From assembly GCF_017599345.1 (NCBI RefSeq), contig NZ_JAGFVL010000057.1, positions 148,562 through 212,561 on the forward strand: a DNA stretch of 64,000 bases, read 5' to 3'. Source of the DNA: Gracilibacillus suaedae. GTDB lineage: Bacteria; Bacillota; Bacilli; Bacillales; Amphibacillaceae. The notes below the pieces were generated by a model. The model saw only the letters and a program-made list of their open reading frames with translations. It was not told where the DNA came from and ran no database searches. Numbering within the stretch: the first letter of the stretch is position 1; every line of letters starts with the position of its first letter. Shown here in pieces: positions 59,288 to 64,000 of this stretch. The position numbers and the translations under genes were made by a program.

Positions 59288-60220
59288 ATGAAAGATTATA
59301 CAAACACACACAGGGGAGATAAGTTGCCGATTGGAAGATTATACAATGTGGAAGAACGACGCTTGTTACTCGAATGTTCAGGGACTGGAAGTCCAACAGT
59401 AGTATTTTTACCGGCAGCAGGCATGATCGGACTTGACTATTTAAATATCCATAATAAAATTAGTCAGCGAACAACATCAGTGATCTATGATCGAGCGGGA
59501 ACGGGTTGGAGTGATCGGGTTAAACTTCCTCGAAATGCACTTGAGGTCACTGACGAATTGCGAGAACTCTTGCGTATCGCTGATGTACCTGCTCCCTATC
59601 TGTTCGTTGGTCACTCATTAGGTGGAATATACGCACGCCGATACGCTCAACGATTTCCAGATGAGGTAGCCGGAATGCTTCTTCTAGAACCGCCTCATGA
59701 AGACTTTCTCACCAATACACCAAAGTTAAAGAAACGCCACTTATTTCAGCAGATTTTCCCTATTCTTCGTACACTCCTAACCTACAAGCAGACCTTTCGA
59801 AGTTTATTTGACCAGATGCTCGCTAGTTGGCCAGATTCGATACGTGAGCCACTGATTAAATATCATCTTAGGACATTAAAGAAAACGATTAAGGAAAGAA
59901 AAAATCTGAACAGCGAGCTCTATAAAGAAGTTTATGAAGGAGGTGACATACCGGATATTCCTTTGATTGTGTTTACGGCGATGGGAATTGACCCATTCAT
60001 GACCCCGATCACGAGCAAATCATTTCTCCGTGATACTATTGATCCATTCAATAAAGTTAAAAATACGATCTATACAAAATTAGCAAAATCAATTCCGCGT
60101 GGGGAGCACCGAATACTTAAAACTGCCGGACATACCACGATTCATACAGATTGTCCAGATGAAGTGGTCGAAGCGGCCTGGGACTTACTCGATAGTGTAG
60201 ACAGTACAGAGAGTAAGTGA
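59288..60220 (+). CDS. alpha/beta hydrolase
   Basis: A 310-residue hydrolase. Oxyanion region VVFLPAAGMIGLDY near residue 37, nucleophile Ser110 in VGHSLGGIYARRYA, and the catalytic His in AGHTTIHTDCPDEV near the C-terminus. Between them lies a Lys/Arg-rich cap (about 140-215). Similar in outline to proline iminopeptidase or haloperoxidase-type hydrolases, but the substrate cannot be told. ATG 59288, with AAGGGAGGAT upstream, is preferred over GTG 59285. Downstream of the TetR gene, probably one transcript. Confidence 0.82.
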   Translation: MKDYTNTHRGDKLPIGRLYNVEERRLLLECSGTGSPTVVFLPAAGMIGLDYLNIHNKISQRTTSVIYDRAGTGWSDRVKLPRNALEVTDELRELLRIADVPAPYLFVGHSLGGIYARRYAQRFPDEVAGMLLLEPPHEDFLTNTPKLKKRHLFQQIFPILRTLLTYKQTFRSLFDQMLASWPDSIREPLIKYHLRTLKKTIKERKNLNSELYKEVYEGGDIPDIPLIVFTAMGIDPFMTPITSKSFLRDTIDPFNKVKNTIYTKLAKSIPRGEHRILKTAGHTTIHTDCPDEVVEAAWDLLDSVDSTESK

Positions 60221-60467
60221 ACTTATTTTTTATATTAAGTGATCTTCTTTGCTCAATAGGGATGTTATACTATTTTCCCAACGAAGAGAGAACTTGTATC
60301 CAAATATTAGTTGCTATTTCAAACATTATCTGCTATTCTAAATAAGACTTATTTTTGTTCGGTCTCGGTCTGAGAGAAAAGAGTAAATGTTACACTTTTC
60401 ACCTTTTATCTAAATTGAACAATAATAGTAATAAATGGTGGGGATATCCACACAGGAGGAAACAAAT

Positions 60468-60668
60468 ATGCAACAAGGTACAGTTAAATGGTTTAATGCA
60501 GATAAAGGGTTTGGTTTTATCGAAGTAGAAGGTGGCGAAGACTTATTCGTACATTTCTCAGCCATTCAAGGTGAAGGATTTAAAACTTTAGAAGAAGGTC
60601 AAGCAGTTACGTTTGATACAGAAGAAGGTCAACGTGGACTTCAAGCTACTAACGTTCATAAAGCATAA
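60468..60668 (+). CDS. cold-shock protein (CspA/CspB family)
   Basis: A 66-residue single-strand nucleic acid binding protein. RNP1 KGFGFIEV and RNP2 DLFVHFSAI are intact in the order [25 protein letters not shown] 60468 with AGGAGG at 60455. The preceding 60221-60467 contains no gene and is the likely promoter and long 5' leader typical of csp genes, with AT-rich stretches and the hairpin-like GGTCTCGGTCTGAGAG. A terminator follows. Confidence 0.95.
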   Translation: MQQGTVKWFNADKGFGFIEVEGGEDLFVHFSAIQGEGFKTLEEGQAVTFDTEEGQRGLQATNVHKA

Positions 60669-60673
60669 TGACT

Positions 60674-60702
60674 AAAGGGCTCTATCACAGAGCCCTTTTT
60701 CT
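60674..60702 (+). terminator. intrinsic terminator after the csp gene
   Basis: AGGGCTCT pairs with AGAGCCCT around ATCAC, followed by TTTTTCTTTTT. Confidence 0.9.
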
Positions 60703-60823
60703 TTTTGAATCAAGTACAATATGTTTCTATATTGTCGTATCAAGTGTCCTTTTTTTCTAGTGGTATATGATTAATGGTTTGGACAAATATTATGGGTGAA
60801 TCTAATATAAATGAGGTTAACGT

Positions 60824-62257
60824 ATGAATGAAAGAAACTTCGAAAGTTATCAATTAAGCGAGGAAATAAGAAAAGCATTAGCTGTATTAAAGTACAATAC
60901 GCCTACAAAGGTACAAAGCGAAGTCATTCCAAGAGTATTGGAAAATCAAGATTTAATTGTGAAATCTCAAACTGGTAGTGGGAAGACTGCTGCTTTTGCT
61001 ATTCCTATCTGTCAGCAAATAGACTGGGAAGAAAATAATCCACAAGCATTGGTGCTAACTCCAACAAGAGAGCTAGCTACTCAAGTTCGTGAAGATATAA
61101 CGAACATTGGCAGGTTTAAGCGCGTGAAGGCATTGGCTGTATATGGTAAAGAACCGTTTGCTATCCAAAAGGATGAACTGAGACAAAAAACACATGTTGT
61201 GGTTGGTACACCAGGTAGAGTAATGGATCATATTGAAAAAGAGACATTAGAATTAGAGGAAATAAAGTATCTGGTAATAGATGAAGCAGATGAAATGCTG
61301 AAAATGGGCTTTTTAGATGTGGTAGTAGCTATTATAAAAAAAGTACCAGCAAACAGAGTAACTATGTTGTATTCAGCTACCTTGCCGAAAGAAATTGAAA
61401 AGCTTTGTCATCAATATATGCAATCTCCTATAACAATAAAAATCACTACAGAAGTCACTACAAGCAGTATTGACCATAGTTTGATCGAAGTGGAAAAAGA
61501 ACAGAAGGTGTCACTTCTCAAAAATGTGACCGTGGTAGAAAATCCAGATAGTTGTATTATTTTTTGCAATACACAAGATAAGGTAAACGAAGTGTGGAGT
61601 ATGTTAGCACATGCTAACTATTCTTGTGAACAGATTCATGGAGGACTGGAGCAAGATAAACGATTTGCGGTAATGAAAGGATTCAAATTGGGTGAATTTC
61701 GTTACCTTGTAGCAACAGATGTAGCTGCCAGAGGCATAGATGTAGATAATGTGTCTCTCGTTATTAACTTTGATGTCCCAATCGATAGAGAAAGTTATGT
61801 ACACCGAACAGGTAGAACAGGCCGTGCAGGTAATAAAGGGAAAGCGATCACCTTTGTGGCTGCTTATGAAAACAAAAACCTGCAATCAATTGAGAGGTAT
61901 ATCGGTTTTGAGCTTCGTAAACGGGAGATACCTTCCAAAGAGGAAGTAAAGAAAGCAAAAGAAGCCTTCGATCAAAAAATGACGGAACGACGGATTGTGA
62001 AAAATAATAAAACAGCTAGAATCAACCAAGATATTATGAAGCTGCATTTTAATGGTGGCAAAAAGAAGAAAATCCGGGCTGTGGATCTTGTTGGTACTAT
62101 ATCCAATATCCCAAATGTCACAGCAGATGATATCGGGATCATTTCCATTAAAGATAATTGGTCCTATGTTGATATTCTTAATGGCAAAGGATCTTTAGTT
62201 TTGGAAGCAATGGAACATACCAAAGTTAAAGGTAAGAAGTTAAAGGTAAGAAGTTAA
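60824..62257 (+). CDS. dbpA: DEAD-box RNA helicase DbpA
   Basis: A 477-residue ATP-dependent RNA helicase involved in 50S ribosome assembly. Q motif region, Walker [14 protein letters not shown] [11 protein letters not shown] near residue 48, [21 protein letters not shown] near 153, SAT in LYSATLP, and [10 protein letters not shown] near 328. The C-terminal DbpA/YxiN RNA-binding domain ([23 protein letters not shown]...YVDILNG) binds hairpin 92 of 23S rRNA in known members. The 3' end lies in a 14-bp tandem repeat that supplies the stop codon. Confidence 0.95.
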   Translation: MNERNFESYQLSEEIRKALAVLKYNTPTKVQSEVIPRVLENQDLIVKSQTGSGKTAAFAIPICQQIDWEENNPQALVLTPTRELATQVREDITNIGRFKRVKALAVYGKEPFAIQKDELRQKTHVVVGTPGRVMDHIEKETLELEEIKYLVIDEADEMLKMGFLDVVVAIIKKVPANRVTMLYSATLPKEIEKLCHQYMQSPITIKITTEVTTSSIDHSLIEVEKEQKVSLLKNVTVVENPDSCIIFCNTQDKVNEVWSMLAHANYSCEQIHGGLEQDKRFAVMKGFKLGEFRYLVATDVAARGIDVDNVSLVINFDVPIDRESYVHRTGRTGRAGNKGKAITFVAAYENKNLQSIERYIGFELRKREIPSKEEVKKAKEAFDQKMTERRIVKNNKTARINQDIMKLHFNGGKKKKIRAVDLVGTISNIPNVTADDIGIISIKDNWSYVDILNGKGSLVLEAMEHTKVKGKKLKVRS

Positions 62258-62266
62258 AGGTAAGCA
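62225..62266. repeat. 14-bp tandem repeat across the dbpA stop codon
   Basis: GTTAAAGGTAAGAA starts at 62225, 62239 and 62253 (last copy with one change at its end). The TAA stop (62255-62257) is inside the third copy. As 14 is not divisible by three, gain or loss of a unit would change the C-terminal residues. Confidence 0.8.
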
Positions 62267-62343
62267 AAGCGAGGAAATAGAAATACCCTAATACGTAATT
62301 ACATCTTTTAACTCTATTATTAGAGAGTTAAATAACATAAAGA

Positions 62344-62386
62344 GAAGGAAAGCGCAAAGTCATTCTATGCACTTTCCTTTTTATTA
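62344..62386 (+). terminator. intrinsic terminator after dbpA
   Basis: AAGGAAAGCGCA pairs imperfectly with TGCACTTTCCTT, followed by TTT. A second small palindrome AACTCTATTATTAGAGAGTT lies just upstream (about 62310-62329). Confidence 0.7.
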
Positions 62387-62564
62387 TCTTCTACTCTCCT
62401 TCCAATCCGAGCTATATTTTCTTTCTCAAAAACGTTATTTTCACATAAACAGTCTGTGTTATAATATATAAGTTGCTTTTCAACACTTAGACTAGAAGCA
62501 TGTTTATATCAAAACCAATAGAATCTCGGTATAATTATATATTCTTATGCTATTATTTTACCGC

Positions 62565-62651
62565 GATGCTAAACGTCTGTAAGCCCTCACTTCAAGCTTT
62601 AAGTGCTCAATGGGGGTCAAAACCCAAACTGATCATAGTCTCGCTTTATTA
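62565..62651 (-). repeat. two-hairpin interspersed repeat, copy D
   Basis: On the minus strand: ATAAAGCGAGACTATGATCAG, TTTGGGTTTTGACCCCCATT, AAAGCTTGAAGTGAGGGC, then TTACAGACGTTTAGCATC. Left and right ends match copies A and B. It lies in the leader of the deoxynucleoside kinase gene. Confidence 0.75.
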
Positions 62652-62770
62652 TTTACATAGCTTCGATGTAATACGGATTCTAGATTTTTTTAAAGGGGCT
62701 AAATAGAATGAAAAGCTTTTATCAAGATTGTTTAAAAAGGTTAAAAAGGACAGAAGGAGATGGATGGAAA

Positions 62771-63379
62771 ATGATTACGATAGATGGTGTAGTAGGTGTA
62801 GGGAAAACAACTTTAATGGATATAGTTGTAGAAGAGTTAGGGTATACACCATTTGAAGAACCTGTTGTGAATAATCCAATTTTAGATAGATTTTATTATG
62901 ACCGTGAGCGTTATAGCTTTCCTTTACAAGTATTCTTCTTGAATGAACGTTTCAAACATATAAAAAATGCTAGTAAGTTGAACAAAGCAGTGCTGGATCG
63001 ATCTATTTATGGAGATGTTATTTTTGCCAAAATGCTAAAGGATAATGGTGAAATGTCTGAAGAGGAATTTAACATTTATTTAGACCTATTCAAAAATATG
63101 ATTGAACACTGCGAGCCACCGGCATTGATGATATACCTTGAAATATCAACAGATGAAGCGATTCGTCGTATTAATAAACGTGGAAGAAGTTATGAAGTCG
63201 ATACAGAAGATGCGTATTGGGAAAGGTTAAATAAAGAGTATAGAGAATATTTTGAAGCATATGACGCATCGCCTGTTTTGAAAATTAACGTGGATCAATT
63301 AGATTTTGAGAACAATCTATCCGATCGTGAATATGTCATAGCTCAAATTAAAAAAGAACTAGATGTACTAAACGTATAG
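62771..63379 (+). CDS. deoxynucleoside kinase (dAdo/dGuo/dCyd kinase family)
   Basis: A 202-residue kinase that salvages deoxynucleosides to monophosphates. P-loop DGVVGVGKTTLMD near residues 5-17, FEEPVVNNPILDRFY near 31, the DRS motif in AVLDRSIYGD near 78, and the LID RRINKRGRSYE near 139. ATG 62771 has AGAAGGAGATGG at the right distance. ATG 62708 also has AAAGGGG upstream and would add 21 basic residues, so the start is open. It stands alone. Confidence 0.88.
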   Translation: MITIDGVVGVGKTTLMDIVVEELGYTPFEEPVVNNPILDRFYYDRERYSFPLQVFFLNERFKHIKNASKLNKAVLDRSIYGDVIFAKMLKDNGEMSEEEFNIYLDLFKNMIEHCEPPALMIYLEISTDEAIRRINKRGRSYEVDTEDAYWERLNKEYREYFEAYDASPVLKINVDQLDFENNLSDREYVIAQIKKELDVLNV

Positions 63380-63593
63380 AAGCTAAAATATGAGTATAAA
63401 GTGACTATCGATATAAACGATGTTAGTGAGAGTGCGAAGGGGCTTACTGTATAGTTTTTCACTTTCATAGTACTTCACCTGTAATGAAAAGACCTCACGT
63501 GCTTTGTTACTAGAGTTTTTAAGGGTTTGAATAAAAATGCAGGTTAGATTGTAAGTAGTTCACCTTTGATGGAGAAAACTTAAATAGCTAATC

Positions 63594-63629
63594 ATAGCAT
63601 GCCGCACCATACATGGAGTGGTATGCTAT
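63594..63629. terminator. hairpin between the kinase gene and the IS element
   Basis: ATAGCATGCCGC pairs with GTGGTATGCTAT around ACCATACATGGA, with G-T pairs allowed, followed by TT only. It may terminate the kinase gene. The stretch 63380-63593 before it has no recognisable gene. Confidence 0.55.
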
Positions 63630-63630
63630 T

Positions 63631-64000
63631 TGAACCGGTTACACTTGATTGGACAAGTTAGTTAAGGTCAGATACACTTGGTTCAAATAAAAGCCGAGGA
63701 GTTTTAAAATGACCAGAAGAATGAGAAGAAGCTTTTCCAAAGAATTTAAGGAACAAATGGTACAACTGCATGCATCTGGTAAACCCCGTGCAGAAATTAT
63801 TAAAGAATATGAACTGACGCCTTCCTCCTTTGATAAGTGGGTTCGACAGTATCATGAAAGTGGATCGTTCCAAGAAAAAGACAATCGCACACCAGAACAA
63901 GAAGAGTTAATCAAACTTCGTAATGAAAATCAAAAACTGGCCATGGAAAATGATATTTTAAAGCAGGCCGCGCTGATCATGGGACGAAAGTAGATGTGAT
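63631..64000 (+). mobile_element. IS3-family insertion sequence, left part (cut by window end)
   Basis: Begins at about TGAACCGGTTACACTTGATT (63631), which has the TG start of IS3-family ends, though the right inverted repeat is not visible to confirm it. It contains a complete orfA and runs off the window before orfB. The junction lies right after the hairpin at 63594-63629. Confidence 0.7.
63709..63993 (+). CDS. IS3-family transposase OrfA (helix-turn-helix subunit)
   Basis: A 94-residue protein. Helix-turn-helix FSKEFKEQMVQLHASGKPRAEIIKEYELTPSSFDKWVRQY spans about residues 8-48 (quoted in parts: SKEFKEQMVQL, LTPSSFDKWVRQY). A C-terminal leucine-zipper helix (EELIKLRNENQKLAMEND) is typical of IS3 OrfA. 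ATG 63709 with GCCGAGGAG upstream. OrfB, with the DDE integrase core, should follow and may be made through a -1 frameshift, but it lies beyond the window. Confidence 0.9.
   Translation: MTRRMRRSFSKEFKEQMVQLHASGKPRAEIIKEYELTPSSFDKWVRQYHESGSFQEKDNRTPEQEELIKLRNENQKLAMENDILKQAALIMGRK

Noticed and set aside
62500..62706. 68-codon frame upstream of the deoxynucleoside kinase
   Set aside because: It mostly translates repeat copy D and lacks a ribosome binding site.

Overview
The window looks like the chromosome of a low-GC Bacillaceae, probably a moderately halophilic or halotolerant genus near Gracilibacillus, Virgibacillus or Oceanobacillus (inference). Three things point there. The core gene order is that of Bacillus subtilis: yebE-yebG-purEKBCSQLFMNHD, yerA-yerB-yerC, pcrB-pcrA-ligA-camS, gatCAB, dgkB, rlmCD. 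Glycine betaine genes are present, and the secreted proteins are strongly acidic.

Layout. 1-1404: end of yebE, yebG and a secreted protein of unknown function. 1621-15068: the complete twelve-gene IMP operon, with a PurR-box pair, a sigma-A promoter and a guanine riboswitch with terminator in front of purE. 15133-18229: catE-like dioxygenase, an AraC relic and two membrane-anchored proteins. 18284-23318: molybdenum genes (moaB, moaC, modA, modB) interrupted by an AT-rich ntdB-ntdR pair. 23414-27798: yerA (with a cre site), yerB, yerC and a Gfo/Idh oxidoreductase. 27891-32011: ahpC-ahpF with a PerR-type box, then an Fnr-box-driven NarK-PAS fusion. 32046-33252: a beheaded ABC ATPase and two repeat elements. 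33289-46855: core genes for lipid synthesis, replication and repair, tRNA amidation and RNA modification. 47023-53237: a minisatellite, the gbsR/betB/betA choline-to-betaine locus and an orphan betaine-binding lipoprotein. 53776-60220: accessory region with a TPR plus degenerate dynamin-like GTPase, a DUF6429 fragment, a membrane protein pair and a TetR/hydrolase pair. 60468-64000: cspA-type gene, dbpA, a deoxynucleoside kinase and the left part of an IS3-family element.

How the genes fit together. The purine operon takes PRPP to IMP and is set to respond to PRPP (PurR) and guanine (riboswitch). The molybdenum genes, the Fnr-controlled nitrate transporter and the AhpCF peroxidase suit a facultative anaerobe that respires nitrate. 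GbsR, BetA, BetB and the betaine-binding protein suit osmoprotection.

The most unusual feature lies between the genes: a dense set of precisely spaced repeats. Three arrays have an exact 21-bp period with AGTG(G/A/T)CCA cores. Two elements share a 51/73/51-bp palindromic architecture of 181 bp. A 44-bp palindrome family has GGACA/TGTCC arms. A separate two-hairpin repeat family has at least four clear copies plus fragments, and there is an 84-bp palindromic minisatellite. Many of these elements sit in leaders or inside operons. I cannot say from sequence alone whether they are mobile, regulatory or both.
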